A stretch of DNA of 64,000 nucleotides, taken from assembly GCF_030412785.1 (NCBI RefSeq), contig NZ_CP125295.1, positions 1,736,001-1,800,000 of the forward strand. The letters are read 5' to 3'. Below, piece after piece: positions 1 through 8,977 of this stretch. The DNA is from Paraburkholderia sabiae. GTDB lineage: Bacteria > Pseudomonadota > Gammaproteobacteria > Burkholderiales > Burkholderiaceae. The notes beneath the pieces were generated by a model, which was not told the DNA's origin, made no database searches, and saw only the letters and a program-made list of their open reading frames with translations. Both the position numbers and the translations under genes were made by a program. Position 1 is the stretch's first letter, and each line of letters opens with the position of its first letter.

Positions 1-1051
1 TGCCGCGCCGGCGCAGCGCCCACGCGGCGAGCGCAAAAGCGATCATCGCGACGCCGAGCCCCGCCATCACGCGGAAGCTCCAGAACACGACCGTCGAATT
101 CGGACGATCTTCTTTCGGGAAGCTCTTCAATCCGCGGATTTCGCCGTCCCAGCTATGCGTGAGGATCAGGCTGCCGAGGTGCGGAATCGACACCGCGTAC
201 TTCGTCGTTTCCGCCTGCATGTCGGGGATGCCGAACAGGTTCAGCGCGGTGCCGCCTTTTTCGGTGTCCCACAGACCTTCGATCGCTGCGATCTTGGCGG
301 GTTGATATTCGCGCGTGTTAAGACCATGCGCATCGCCGACGAACGCTTGCACGGGCGCGAGAACCAGCAGCATCCACAGCGCCATCGAGAACATCTTCTT
401 CACGGCGTTATCGCGCCGACCCTTGAGCAGATGCCAGGCGCCGACGGCCGCGACGACGAGCGCCGTGACGATGAACGCGGCGATAGCCATATGCGCGAGG
501 CGATACGGGAACGACGGATTGAAGATGATCTTGAACCAGTCGACGGGGACGACGTGGTTATCGACGATATCGAAGCCTTGCGGCGTCTGCATCCAGCTGT
601 TGGACGCGAGGATCCAGAAGGTGGAGATCAGCGTGCCGATTGCGACCATGAGCGTCGCGCCGAAGTGCGCGCGCGGGCTGACGCGTTGCCAGCCGAACAG
701 CATGATGCCGAGGAAGCCTGCTTCGAGGAAGAAGGCCGTCATCACTTCGTACATCAGAAGCGGGCCGGTGACGGGACCGGCGAACGACGAGAAGCCTGCC
801 CAGTTGGTGCCGAACTCATAGCTCATGACGACGCCCGACACGACGCCCATGCCGAAGGCCACGGCGAAGATCTTCGACCAGAACAGGCAAAGATCTTTGT
901 AGTAGGCCTTACCGGTTTTCAGCCAGCGCCATTCGAGGACGGCGATGAAACTGGCGAGCCCGATGCTGAGCGCGGGAAAGATGATGTGAAACGAGACCGT
1001 GAACGCGAACTGCATGCGTGCGAGGTCGAAGGCGGAGATTGCGGTGGTCAT
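1..1051 (-). CDS. cydA: Cytochrome bd-type ubiquinol oxidase subunit I (CydA/CioA), C-terminus cut by window edge
   Basis: Membrane subunit of the two-subunit quinol oxidase that passes electrons from quinol to oxygen through hemes b558, b595 and d. Reading from the ATG at 1049-1051 on the minus strand gives MTTAISAFDLARMQFAF, then FTVSFHIIFPALSIG, SYEFGTNW, YEVMTAFFLEAGFLGIMLFG and PYRLAHM, all typical of CydA, with many hydrophobic segments. The loop between the middle helices is short, ending near HSWDGEIRGLKSFP, which fits the cyanide-insensitive (CioA) subgroup with a short Q-loop. About 350 residues are present and the end lies outside the window; a cydB/cioB partner would be expected beyond position 1. 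No strong Shine-Dalgarno precedes the ATG. The family call is firm; cioA versus cydA naming is inference. Confidence 0.93.
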   Translation of the reverse strand, partial: MTTAISAFDLARMQFAFTVSFHIIFPALSIGLASFIAVLEWRWLKTGKAYYKDLCLFWSKIFAVAFGMGVVSGVVMSYEFGTNWAGFSSFAGPVTGPLLMYEVMTAFFLEAGFLGIMLFGWQRVSPRAHFGATLMVAIGTLISTFWILASNSWMQTPQGFDIVDNHVVPVDWFKIIFNPSFPYRLAHMAIAAFIVTALVVAAVGAWHLLKGRRDNAVKKMFSMALWMLLVLAPVQAFVGDAHGLNTREYQPAKIAAIEGLWDTEKGGTALNLFGIPDMQAETTKYAVSIPHLGSLILTHSWDGEIRGLKSFPKEDRPNSTVVFWSFRVMAGLGVAMIAFALAAWALRRRG

Positions 1052-1267
1052 GGGTCCGAATCCGGTGGATGCATGACCGCTAGCGTAGGGGATTGGGGTT
1101 TGTTTTGCTGCGGCGCGGGATGTGGCGATATGGCGCAGGGTTTCGCTTTTTTTAGCGCTGCTTATTTGGGTAAATCATTGATATTGGTCAGGTTTTTTGT
1201 TTGCCTTGAGGTGGGTTTGTTTTTGGTGGGCTCTGTTGATCTGCGGCAATCCACCGCGTCGCAGCGT
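1052..1267. other. G/T-rich intergenic segment upstream of cydA
   Basis: No credible gene. The plus strand is strongly G+T-biased (44 of 60 bases at 1141-1200 and 42 of 60 at 1201-1260, counted by hand) and runs directly into repeat copy 1. It must hold the cydA promoter. Confidence 0.7.
1178..1191 (-). promoter_or_regulatory. Possible FNR/ANR-type box upstream of cydA
   Basis: TTGAT-ATTG-GTCAG differs from the FNR/ANR consensus TTGAT-N4-ATCAA at the outermost base and at one permissive position. It lies about 127 bp upstream of the cydA start, a plausible distance for an oxygen-responsive regulator, and cio operons in pseudomonads are ANR-controlled. A single imperfect site in a T-rich stretch could be chance. 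Confidence 0.25.
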
Positions 1268-1932
1268 GGTTTTTTGTTGGTCTGCGACGCTAGTCGCTGA
1301 TTCTGGTCTTTTTGCTGCGCTGGCATCCGCGATTTCGTATTGGTGCTTCACGCGTCGCCCCTGTGCGGGGCGGCACCTACTTTTCTTTGCAGCGGCAAAG
1401 AAAAGTAGGCAAAAGAAAGCCGCTTTTGAACCTCCAGTGCCCGCAAGGACAGCGCTTCGGCATGCCGTAGTTGAGCTATCGCGCAGCGACGTCCGCACTC
1501 TGTAGAAAGCCCGCAGTCAACCGCGCACAGCGCGAAAACCCCACACAGTCTGGAGCACATACCGCCGCAATCAACCGAGGGCAAATGCAAAAAAACGTGC
1601 TGACCGAACGTGCCCCAGGTGGATGTCATCTTTCGCGCCGCGCGCGCCTGACTGCGGGCTTTCTACGGAGTGTTTGCGTCACTGCGCGACAGCTCAAAGA
1701 CCGTCTGCCGTGGCGTTATTCTGGCGGGCACCGGAGGTTTGAAGCGGCTTTCTTTTGCCTACTTTTCTTTGCCGCGGCAAAGAAAAGTAGGTGCCGCCCC
1801 GCACAGGGGCAACGCATGAAGCACCGATACGAATTCACGGATGCCAGCGCAGCAAAAAGCAAAAAAGCAAAAAAGCAAAAAGCGAAAAATCAAAGACAAG
1901 GCATGGCGACTAGCGTCGCGGACAAAAAAACC
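1268..1932 (+). repeat. Long inverted-repeat element, copy 1
   Basis: Near-palindromic element of about 665 bp. The left arm is about 1268-1537, the loop 1538-1630 (93 bp) and the right arm 1631-1932. Ends are inverted copies built on TGCGACGCTAGTCGC next to a T-run on the left and an A-run on the right. Each arm then carries a low-complexity spacer, CTGGCATCCGCGATTTCG, a GCCCC-tgtgc-GGGGC hairpin, a 14-bp-stem hairpin (CTACTTTTCTTTGC / GCAAAGAAAAGTAG), a GAACCTCC-type segment and a GTAGAAAGCCCGCAGTCA segment. Loop orientation is taken as forward here. It lies between the cydA promoter and the tautomerase stop codon at 1933. It encodes no transposase, and the small open frames inside it are repeat-derived. 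Confidence 0.93.
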
Positions 1933-2121
1933 TCACTCAACATCAGACCAAAGCCGCCCCCCAGTCGCCCAATTCTCCTTTTTTACATCAACAAGAACAA
2001 TATCAACCGAGCCAGGCTCAACATTCAGCGACTCGCAAGTAGCTTTAGTAATCGCCTCGACGAATTGGCGCTTCTGCTCAACGGTACGGCCTTCAAAAAG
2101 TTCGACACGAAAAGTAGGCAT
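1933..2121 (-). CDS. 4-oxalocrotonate tautomerase family protein
   Basis: A 62-residue protein beginning MPTFRVELFEGRTVEQKR. After removal of Met it exposes the catalytic Pro-1 of the tautomerase superfamily, and its size matches the 4-OT subunit, which forms hexamers. The sequence continues with FVEAITKATCESL and VDIVLVDVKKENWATGG, matching the family's VxVxxxExxxxNWxxGG end. It lies 31 bp downstream of the class II aldolase gene on the same strand and is probably co-transcribed. Its stop codon directly touches repeat copy 1. The substrate cannot be told from sequence. Confidence 0.88.
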   Translation of the reverse strand: MPTFRVELFEGRTVEQKRQFVEAITKATCESLNVEPGSVDIVLVDVKKENWATGGRLWSDVE

Positions 2122-2152
2122 GGCTTATGACCTTTGCGGTAAGTTAGAAAAT

Positions 2153-2932
2153 TCAGTCGCGAAACGAAGCATCAACCCGATCGAGCTTCCTGAGCAAAGC
2201 AGGCCACTCGACAGCCCCTTCAACAGAGCCACCATCATAAAGCTGCTCCGCGGTACGAGCGGACACAGCCTCAGAAGGCAGAACCAGCTCACCACCCCCC
2301 GCCTGCGCAAGCAATTGAATCTCACATGCCTTGATGAGCGTCGCCATCAACACATACGCTTCCGCGACAGTACGGCCCGTGGTCAAAGTGCCGTGATTGC
2401 GCAACAGCATCGCGGGCTTGTCGGCGAGATCGGCGACGAGGCGCTCGCCTTCGGCCGGCGTGAACGCAAGACCTTCGTAGTCGTGATACGCGAGATAGCC
2501 ATGAAAACGCAGTGCATGCTGCGAGCCCGGCAACAGGCCGTTCTTCTGCAGCGATACCGCGACGCCCGCCGTGTTATGCAGATGCATCACGCAGAACGCG
2601 TCGGTGCGTGCGGCATGAACGGCAGCATGCAGCGCAAAACCCGTCGCGTTCACGGGATGCTCGCTCTCGCCGACGATGTTGCCCGCAATATCGATCTTCA
2701 CGAGATTCGACGCGCACACTTCATCGAATGACAGGCCGAACGGATTGATCAGGAAGTGGCCGGGCTCGTCGGGCACGCTCGCGGAAATATGCGTGTAGAC
2801 GAGATCGTCCCAGCCGTTCAGCGCCGCGAGCCGGTACGCGGCCGCGAGGTCGACGCGCGTGCGCCGTTCCTCCTCCGACATGAGCTTCGACTGCGCAATG
2901 CGGCCCGCAGGCGTGTGAGCGAACGACGACAT
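2153..2932 (-). CDS. Class II aldolase/adducin family protein
   Basis: About 259 residues of the zinc-dependent class II aldolase/adducin fold. MHLHNTAG supplies the paired His zinc ligands and LLRNHGTLTTG a later conserved His. NGWDDLVYTHISASVP and FLINPFGLSFDEV are standard family blocks. The ATG at 2932 (protein starts MSSFAHTPAG) was chosen because AGGAGA sits 5 bases upstream; an in-frame start at 3001 would overlap the urea transporter gene. It begins 22 bp after that gene and precedes the tautomerase. The C-terminal third has A/C-rich plus-strand bias near the repeat. The substrate is unknown; many Burkholderia relatives of this type have no assigned function. Confidence 0.9.
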   Translation of the reverse strand: MSSFAHTPAGRIAQSKLMSEEERRTRVDLAAAYRLAALNGWDDLVYTHISASVPDEPGHFLINPFGLSFDEVCASNLVKIDIAGNIVGESEHPVNATGFALHAAVHAARTDAFCVMHLHNTAGVAVSLQKNGLLPGSQHALRFHGYLAYHDYEGLAFTPAEGERLVADLADKPAMLLRNHGTLTTGRTVAEAYVLMATLIKACEIQLLAQAGGGELVLPSEAVSARTAEQLYDGGSVEGAVEWPALLRKLDRVDASFRD

Positions 2933-2954
2933 GACGTCTCCTGTGAGGTTTGCT

Positions 2955-3902
2955 TCAGCGCTCCGGCAAAGCGGCGCGGCTTGTCCGTTTTCGATGCACA
3001 ACCACCGCGTCGTCTTCCGGCGCGCGGTCCGGGCTGTTCGTGCGTGTGCGGCGAGTATCGCGCATGAGGCGGCGCGTCGTCCAGGTCGCGACGACGAACG
3101 GTGCCGTCAATGCCGGTGCGCCATAAAACACGGCCACCTGTTGCAGCGCGACCGACACGCCCACGCCCGCCAGCGCCGCCAGCACGCCGCAATCGGCGAC
3201 GGCAAGCGCCACGAGCGCACCGTTGAATCCTAACAGGCCTGCATCGAACGAAGCGCTATTGGCGCCCGCCAGCCACTGCAACGATGTGGCGAGCGCTGCG
3301 CCCAGGAGTGCGAAACACGCCGCACGCATCGACGAAAGCGCAATGCCGCCGAGTATCAGCGCACCCGCCAGCGCACTGCATGCGAACGATGTCTGCGCAA
3401 TGCCCGTCAGCAGGCCACGCAGCGGATCGAACCATGTAACGGTTCCGCTTGCGGCGGCATGTGTCAACGCGGGATGCACGAACGGCAGCCATGCCCACGT
3501 GACGAGCAGACACGGGCTCGAATAGACACCCAGTCCGCGCGAGCGTAACAGCTGCTCCCACGGTCCGAGCAGCCACGCGGCGGCGGTTGCGGCGAGTATC
3601 GCGACGGCCATCGCGGTGGCGTCGTCGGAGATGAACGTGAACGCAGCGAGCGCCGCCAGCGCGCCGTTGAAGCCGTGCAATCCGTCGCGCGTATCGTTGC
3701 AATCGTAGCCGCGCAATACAGCGCCCACGTTCGCCGCGATCGCGCCCGTCAACGCCGCGCACGCCAGCCGTGCATCGCTGACGAGCCATGCCGCGAGTAT
3801 GCACGCGCCCGTCGCCGCATTCCGTTGCAGGACGATCTGGCCGAAACTGCGCAGGAGCGTGCGCAATGCATCGGGCGATTCTTCTTGAGGCGCGGCGGAC
3901 AT
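2955..3902 (-). CDS. Urea transporter (UT family)
   Basis: A 315-residue integral membrane protein with about ten hydrophobic segments. It shows the internal duplication of the urea transporter family: GFNGALAALA in the first half and GFNGALVALA in the second, each in a loop entering the membrane. The N-terminus LLRSFGQIVLQRNAATG matches the family's opening helix. It would passively conduct urea across the inner membrane. It heads a minus-strand run with the aldolase and tautomerase genes. No urease genes are in the window, so physiological coupling to ureolysis cannot be judged. The C-terminal 35 residues are basic and hydrophilic (RRLMRDTRRTRTNSPDR). Confidence 0.88.
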   Translation of the reverse strand: MSAAPQEESPDALRTLLRSFGQIVLQRNAATGACILAAWLVSDARLACAALTGAIAANVGAVLRGYDCNDTRDGLHGFNGALAALAAFTFISDDATAMAVAILAATAAAWLLGPWEQLLRSRGLGVYSSPCLLVTWAWLPFVHPALTHAAASGTVTWFDPLRGLLTGIAQTSFACSALAGALILGGIALSSMRAACFALLGAALATSLQWLAGANSASFDAGLLGFNGALVALAVADCGVLAALAGVGVSVALQQVAVFYGAPALTAPFVVATWTTRRLMRDTRRTRTNSPDRAPEDDAVVVHRKRTSRAALPER

Positions 3903-4095
3903 ATCGGTTCAGCTAGCGAGACGAGGACGTGACAAAGCCGCGCGAGACGGAACTCGCGCGGCCAATGGTGTTCGAAACAGACGATATGCGAGCATAGGGC
4001 ACGCGATACACCAATGGCATGCGCGTGCGTTGATAGCGGCTATTTGGGCGCGCTACGATGTCACCACCAACCCATCAGACACAGGAGACGGATTC

Positions 4096-4650
4096 ATGCG
4101 TGAAGTGCGATGGACCTCGCAAGAGAACGAAGGCGTCGAGCATCTCGCGTTCGACGCACGCGCCGACGGCTTCTACACCGAAAGCGTGCTGGTCGGCGAG
4201 CGCGACGGGCGCGCGTACGGCCTCATGTATCGCGTGAAATGCGATCTGCACTGGCGCACGCTGCATGCGTGGTTAAAGGTGGTCGGTGGCGCGGAACTCG
4301 AGTTGCATGGCGACGGTGAAGGCAGCTGGCATGACGCGCACGGTCTCATGCTGCCGTCGCTCGCGGGCTGCATCGATATCGACATCGCGGCCACGCCGTT
4401 CACGAACACGCTGCCCATCCGTCGCCTGCAACTGGCGAAGGGCGCGCGCGAGCCGATCGCCGTCGCGTTCATTTCGGTGCCTGATTTGCAGGTCTTGCGA
4501 GTCGAACAGGCGTATACGTGCATCGAGCCGGACGTCGAATACCGTTATGAAGGCATCGATACGGGCTTCGCGGCGGAACTGAAAGTGGACGAAGACGGAC
4601 TCGTCATCGACTATCCGACGATGTTCACGCGCACGCTGCCGATCGTCTGA
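4096..4650 (+). CDS. Putative glycolipid-binding domain protein
   Basis: A 184-residue soluble protein starting MREVRWTSQENEGVEHLAF and continuing with LVGERDGRAYGLMYRVKCD and LHGDGEGSWHD, the signature blocks of the putative glycolipid-binding family (PF06475-like). The ATG at 4096 has AGGAGA eight bases upstream, preferred over an in-frame upstream ATG at 4030. No signal peptide. Its 3' end overlaps the converging alpha/beta hydrolase gene by 40 bp. The biochemical role of this family is poorly defined. Confidence 0.82.
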   Translation: MREVRWTSQENEGVEHLAFDARADGFYTESVLVGERDGRAYGLMYRVKCDLHWRTLHAWLKVVGGAELELHGDGEGSWHDAHGLMLPSLAGCIDIDIAATPFTNTLPIRRLQLAKGAREPIAVAFISVPDLQVLRVEQAYTCIEPDVEYRYEGIDTGFAAELKVDEDGLVIDYPTMFTRTLPIV

Positions 4651-5531
4651 AGCGACGCTTCGCATGTGTCGACGAAGCGCTCGATACTGGCCGCGACGCG
4701 CTTAGGGTCGCGCAGCACGACCCAATGGCCCGCATCGATTTCATCGCGCGAATGCGGGCCGATCCACGCGTCGAGCCCAAGCGTCAATGCGGATCCGACA
4801 TAGCGGTCGCGCAGCGGGACGATGAAATGGACAGGCGCATGTGCGCGACGGGCGCGCGGTCGCAGCAGCTTTTCGATGAAATTCGCGCGATACAGTTGCA
4901 GCCCGTTCAACGCGTTGCGCAGTTGAGCCGGGTCACGCGGTGCGCGCACGCGCTCCGTCGCACGCAGCCACAGCGGCCAGCCATATGCACCGCCGAGCGG
5001 CCAGACGAGTTCGGGCAGGATCGGCAGATGAAAGAAAACGATGTACCAGGACTTCAGCATCTGTCGAACGCCCGCGCCGAACGGACGCGCGGATCGTTGC
5101 GCACGATCGCCGCGCAGTCCGAGCGACGCATGATCGAGACAGGGGCCGGAGATCGACGTGAACGACGCGATGCGGCCTTGCAGTGCGTCGTTCGTCACGG
5201 CTTCCCAGCATTGAATCGAACCCCAGTCGTGACCGACGAGATGAAACGGTCGCGCGCCACAGGTCGCATCGGCGACGGAGTTCAGATCGGCGGCGAGGCG
5301 TTCAAGCCGGTATGACGCGCGCTCGCGCGGCGCATCCGACGCGCCTGCGCCGCGCACGTCGTACGCAATCACGCGATAACGCGGCTCCAGCAGCGCGCGG
5401 ATCGGCTCCCATACTGCGGCCGAATCCGGATAGCCATGCACGAGCACGACAGGCGGTGCGTCGCGTGGCCCGCTGACATAGACTGCAAGTTGAACGCCGT
5501 CTGCATCGACGGTCTGCACATCGCGGATCAT
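4611..5531 (-). CDS. Alpha/beta-fold hydrolase, epoxide-hydrolase-like
   Basis: A 306-residue alpha/beta hydrolase. VVLVHGYPDSAAVW is the oxyanion-hole block, GHDWGS the nucleophile elbow with Asp instead of Ser (as in epoxide hydrolases and haloalkane dehalogenases), and IDAGHWV carries the catalytic His. It is the last gene of the minus-strand oxidation cluster. Its start overlaps the stop of the metal-dependent hydrolase gene by 4 bp (ATGA), so translation is probably coupled. The last 13 codons overlap the converging glycolipid-binding gene. It may hydrolyse an ester or epoxide made by the upstream monooxygenase and dehydrogenase; that is inference. Confidence 0.88.
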   Translation of the reverse strand: MIRDVQTVDADGVQLAVYVSGPRDAPPVVLVHGYPDSAAVWEPIRALLEPRYRVIAYDVRGAGASDAPRERASYRLERLAADLNSVADATCGARPFHLVGHDWGSIQCWEAVTNDALQGRIASFTSISGPCLDHASLGLRGDRAQRSARPFGAGVRQMLKSWYIVFFHLPILPELVWPLGGAYGWPLWLRATERVRAPRDPAQLRNALNGLQLYRANFIEKLLRPRARRAHAPVHFIVPLRDRYVGSALTLGLDAWIGPHSRDEIDAGHWVVLRDPKRVAASIERFVDTCEASLQTIGSVRVNIVG

Positions 5532-6409
5532 GCCGCGGCCCGTACGCCGCGCCGCGATGCTTTCAGCGCGCCGGGGTTCTCAGCGTTGGCGGCGTCGACG
5601 GCGGCGATCAGTCCGTCGATGCGCTCAAGATGCGCGCGATTATCGTGATCCCACGGATGAAATCCAGGCTTGAAAAAGCGCAGCCATTCGAGCGCGATAC
5701 CCGGAAACACGCCGTGCTTCGGTCCATACAGAAACTTCACGACGCTCCCCAAACCGCGCAGATTGTGGCCGCGTTTGCGATCGTGAATCAGCAGCCGGAC
5801 GTGGAAATCGAACACGATCAGCCAGAAGAACACGGTGACGGCGAGCATCGTGCCCGTACGGATCAGATAGCGCGCGAGGCCGGGTTTCATCACCGTATTC
5901 CACACATCGTACGAAACCGACTTGTGTTCCGTTTCTTCGAGTGCGTGCCACGTCCACATCTGCGCATAACCTTCCACGGAACCTTCGATACGCGAACCGT
6001 CATCGAGCAACAGACCCGCGAGCATGGCCGTGTAGTGCTCGAGCGCGACGGTCATCGCGAGTTGATGCGAATGCGGCAGCAACTTGCGATTCAGATTGAG
6101 GAACCACGTCAGGCGTTTATCGAGCCGATGCGCAGGCAACCCCGCGCGTTCGAGCAGATCGTTGTATTCGATGTGCTCGCGCGTATGCATCGCTTCCTGA
6201 CCGATGAAGCCGAGTACCTGCTTCTTCAGCTCGGGATCGTCGATCTGATCGCGATAGTGGCGCACGCTGTCCATGAAAAATCGCTCGCCCGCGGGGAACA
6301 GCAGCGAGAGTGCATTGAAGAAATGCGTGACGTGTGGGCCGAGCCGATGCCAGTCGCAGGCGCGATCGGCGGGCAGGGCGAAACGGAGGTCGCGGCGAAT
6401 GGGCATCAT
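5528..6409 (-). CDS. Metal-dependent hydrolase (PF10118-type)
   Basis: About 293 residues of the predicted metal-dependent hydrolase family. Candidate metal ligands are in GQEAMHTREH, ALEHYTAM and WHALEETEHKSV, a ferritin-like pattern of Glu and His pairs on helices. A hydrophobic segment (MLAVTVFFWLIVFDF) could anchor it. The first of two adjacent ATG codons at 6409 was chosen because AGGAGA lies upstream; an upstream start at 6454 has no such site and overlaps the SDR gene. It sits between the SDR and alpha/beta hydrolase genes, an arrangement often seen with Baeyer-Villiger monooxygenases. The exact reaction is unknown. Confidence 0.85.
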   Translation of the reverse strand: MMPIRRDLRFALPADRACDWHRLGPHVTHFFNALSLLFPAGERFFMDSVRHYRDQIDDPELKKQVLGFIGQEAMHTREHIEYNDLLERAGLPAHRLDKRLTWFLNLNRKLLPHSHQLAMTVALEHYTAMLAGLLLDDGSRIEGSVEGYAQMWTWHALEETEHKSVSYDVWNTVMKPGLARYLIRTGTMLAVTVFFWLIVFDFHVRLLIHDRKRGHNLRGLGSVVKFLYGPKHGVFPGIALEWLRFFKPGFHPWDHDNRAHLERIDGLIAAVDAANAENPGALKASRRGVRAAA

Positions 6410-6431
6410 GGCGTGTTCTCCTTGAGCATCG

Positions 6432-7340
6432 TTATACGCGCCGGCCTTCGACATCCGTCGAACGTCGTGCGCGTTTTTGCGCGAGCCGCTTCATGCGGCG
6501 CGTCTGCAGCACGACGAGCGCCTGATACGCAGCGGGCAGCGTGCGCGCGAGCCAGTCGGCGGCGCGCGCATCGCGGCCGATCAGCACGCGTCGTTTGTTG
6601 CGGCGCACGCCGTCGAGTATCGTGCGTGCGGCTTCATCGGCTGTGGTGATGAAGAACTTCTCGAAGTCGTCCTTGCCTTGCTGCTCGTTTTCGATCATGA
6701 AGCCGACCATGTTCGGCGCGATGCGGCTCGATTGCGCAATCGCCGTGCGGATGCCGCCGGGATGCACACAGGTCGCGGAAACGCCGCATTTCATCAGGTC
6801 GAGTTCCTGGCGCAGCGCCTCCGTGAAACCGCGCACGGCGAACTTGGTGGCGTTGTAGCCGCTCATGCCCGGCTGCGCGAAGAGGCCAAAAACGCTCGAC
6901 GTGTTGACGATATGACCTTCGCCGGCTGACTTCAACAACGGCAGGAACGCTTTCGTCCCATGCACGACGCCCCAGAAGTTAACGCCGACGATCCATTCGA
7001 GATCGGCGTAATCCATGCCGTCGATCGTGCTCGACAGCGCGACGCCTGCATTGTTGAAGACGAGATTCGCGCGGCCGTGCTGACGCGCGGTGTCGGCGGC
7101 CCAGTCGTACATGGCGTTGCGATCGGCGACATCGAGCACGCAGGTCGTGATGCGCATCGGCGCGCCGATGCGTGGCGGCGCGGCGGCCTGCGCAAGCTGC
7201 GCTGTTTCGGCGAGACTCGCTGCGTTGCGATCGGCGAGCGCGAGATGGCAGCCTTCGCGCGCGAGCTGGATCGCAAGCGAGCGGCCCATGCCCGAAGCGG
7301 CGCCCGTGATCGCGGCGACGCGGTCGTTGAAGTTTTTCAT
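6432..7340 (-). CDS. Short-chain dehydrogenase/reductase
   Basis: A 302-residue classical SDR. TGAASGMG is the Rossmann cofactor loop, NNAGVALS the second conserved block, NTSSVFG the catalytic Ser region and YNATK the YxxxK catalytic pair. The C-terminal extension to about 300 residues (RRNKRRVLIGRDARAADWL) is typical of SDRs that accompany flavin monooxygenases. It follows the monooxygenase gene by 30 bp and precedes the metal-dependent hydrolase. It probably oxidises an alcohol to the ketone used by the monooxygenase, or the reverse; the substrate is not predictable. Confidence 0.92.
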   Translation of the reverse strand: MKNFNDRVAAITGAASGMGRSLAIQLAREGCHLALADRNAASLAETAQLAQAAAPPRIGAPMRITTCVLDVADRNAMYDWAADTARQHGRANLVFNNAGVALSSTIDGMDYADLEWIVGVNFWGVVHGTKAFLPLLKSAGEGHIVNTSSVFGLFAQPGMSGYNATKFAVRGFTEALRQELDLMKCGVSATCVHPGGIRTAIAQSSRIAPNMVGFMIENEQQGKDDFEKFFITTADEAARTILDGVRRNKRRVLIGRDARAADWLARTLPAAYQALVVLQTRRMKRLAQKRARRSTDVEGRRV

Positions 7341-7370
7341 GGTTGTCTCCCTGAGCTTGTGCCTTTGTCG

Positions 7371-8933
7371 TCACGTTGCTTCGGCTGTCGCGCTCGCTAC
7401 ATGTGCTACTTCCGCATCATGAACGGCAGGCCCATACGCGAAGTAATCGTCGATACGAAACGTGCGCGTGGCCTGGCGAAAGCGATAAGCAAAGCCCGGC
7501 CATAGCGTCGTGTTCTTGCCGTTGCGCGGATCGAGATACCAGCTCTTGCAACCGCCGACGGACCAGATCGCGCGTCCGAGCTTCTGCTGGATCTGCTCGT
7601 TGTATTCACGCTCGACATGCGGACGCACTTCAATCGCGGCAGCGTTTTCGCGCTGCATCGTTTCGAGCGCGCGCAGGATGTACGCGACCTGTGACTCGAT
7701 CATGAACACCATCGAGTTGTGTCCGAGCCCCGTGTTCGGGCCGACGATCATGAAGAAGTTCGGATAGCCGGGCAGTGCCGTGCCGAGATACGCATGCGCG
7801 CCGTTACGCCATGTGTCGACGATATCGATGCCGCCGCGTCCCTTCACGACACCCGGCGGAAACGGATCGGCGACCTGAAACCCGGTGCCGAAGATGATGC
7901 AGTCGGCGGGATGACGCACGCCGTCTGTCGTGACGATCGCATGCGGCTCGATGCGCGCGATGCCCGCCGTTTTCACCGACACGTTGGCGCGCGCAACCGC
8001 GGGAAAGTAGTCGTTGGAAATGAGGATGCGCTTGCAGCCCATCGTGTAATCGGGCGTGAGCGTCTTGCGCAACTGCGGATCGCTGACCTGTCTGTGAAGA
8101 TGACGCACGGCGATTCTCTGCGCGGTCTTCATCAGCGACGGATGCACTGCAAACCCAAACGCGCGCGATTCGAGCAGGCTGAACAGGCCCGCACGCATCA
8201 GCTTCTGCGTGAAGGGCAGATGACGGAACAGCCATTGCTCGACGGGACGCACGGCACGGTCGGCCTTCGGCATGATCCACGGCGGCGTGCGCTGGAACAG
8301 ATCGAGATGCGCGACGCGCGGCGCGATCTGCGGCACGAACTGGATCGCACTTGCGCCCGTGCCGATCACCGCGACGCGCTTGCCGTCGAGTGAATACGCG
8401 TGGTCCCACTGCTGCGAGTGGAACATCTTGCCTTCGAATGTATCGAGGCCTTCGATTTCCGGCAACGCCGCACGCGACAAACCGCCCATGCCCGACACGA
8501 GCACGCGCGCCGACCACTGCTGACCGTTCGCGAAACGCAGCTGCCAGCGATGCCGCGCTTCATCGTAGGTCGCGCTGACGAGTTTATGACTCAGGCGCAG
8601 ATGCGATGCGATGCCGAAGCGCTGCACGCACGCTTCTAGATACGCGCGGATTTCCGGCTGACGCGCGAACATGCGCGACCAGCGCGGGTTCGGTGCGAAC
8701 GAGAACGAATAGACATGCGATTGCACGTCGCACGCACAACCCGGATAGTGATTGTCGCGCCACGTGCCGCCGACGGACTCCGCTTTCTCGGCAACCACGA
8801 AGTCCGTGATGCCCGACTGCCGCAGACGGATCGCCATGCCGAGACCCGCGAAGCCCGAGCCGATGATGGCGATGTCCGTCTCGATGAGCGTCGGGTTGTC
8901 GGGTGTGACAGGTGGCATCGTGCGTGCATTCAT
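7371..8933 (-). CDS. Flavin-containing Baeyer-Villiger-type monooxygenase
   Basis: About 520 residues. IIGSGFAGLGMAIRL is the FAD dinucleotide motif, GGTWRDNHYPGCACD the conserved post-FAD block, FEGKMFHSQQWDH corresponds to the BVMO fingerprint FxGxxxHxxxW, and VIGTGASAIQF is the NADPH-binding Rossmann loop. The ATG at 8933 follows AGGGAGAC with about 8 bases spacing; an upstream in-frame start at 8969 lacks one. It is the first gene of the cluster 8933-4611 and is preceded by a perfect inverted repeat. The role is NADPH-dependent oxygen insertion into ketones, or S/N-oxidation. Substrate unknown. Confidence 0.93.
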   Translation of the reverse strand: MNARTMPPVTPDNPTLIETDIAIIGSGFAGLGMAIRLRQSGITDFVVAEKAESVGGTWRDNHYPGCACDVQSHVYSFSFAPNPRWSRMFARQPEIRAYLEACVQRFGIASHLRLSHKLVSATYDEARHRWQLRFANGQQWSARVLVSGMGGLSRAALPEIEGLDTFEGKMFHSQQWDHAYSLDGKRVAVIGTGASAIQFVPQIAPRVAHLDLFQRTPPWIMPKADRAVRPVEQWLFRHLPFTQKLMRAGLFSLLESRAFGFAVHPSLMKTAQRIAVRHLHRQVSDPQLRKTLTPDYTMGCKRILISNDYFPAVARANVSVKTAGIARIEPHAIVTTDGVRHPADCIIFGTGFQVADPFPPGVVKGRGGIDIVDTWRNGAHAYLGTALPGYPNFFMIVGPNTGLGHNSMVFMIESQVAYILRALETMQRENAAAIEVRPHVEREYNEQIQQKLGRAIWSVGGCKSWYLDPRNGKNTTLWPGFAYRFRQATRTFRIDDYFAYGPAVHDAEVAHVASATAEAT

Positions 8934-8977
8934 CGGGTCCGTCTCCCTGTTTTTGCCTGTTGTGTTCACTGGTTACT

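Noticed and set aside
155..1300. A 381-codon plus-strand frame over cydA
   Set aside because: The minus strand encodes the conserved CydA helices through this region; the plus frame is a shadow.
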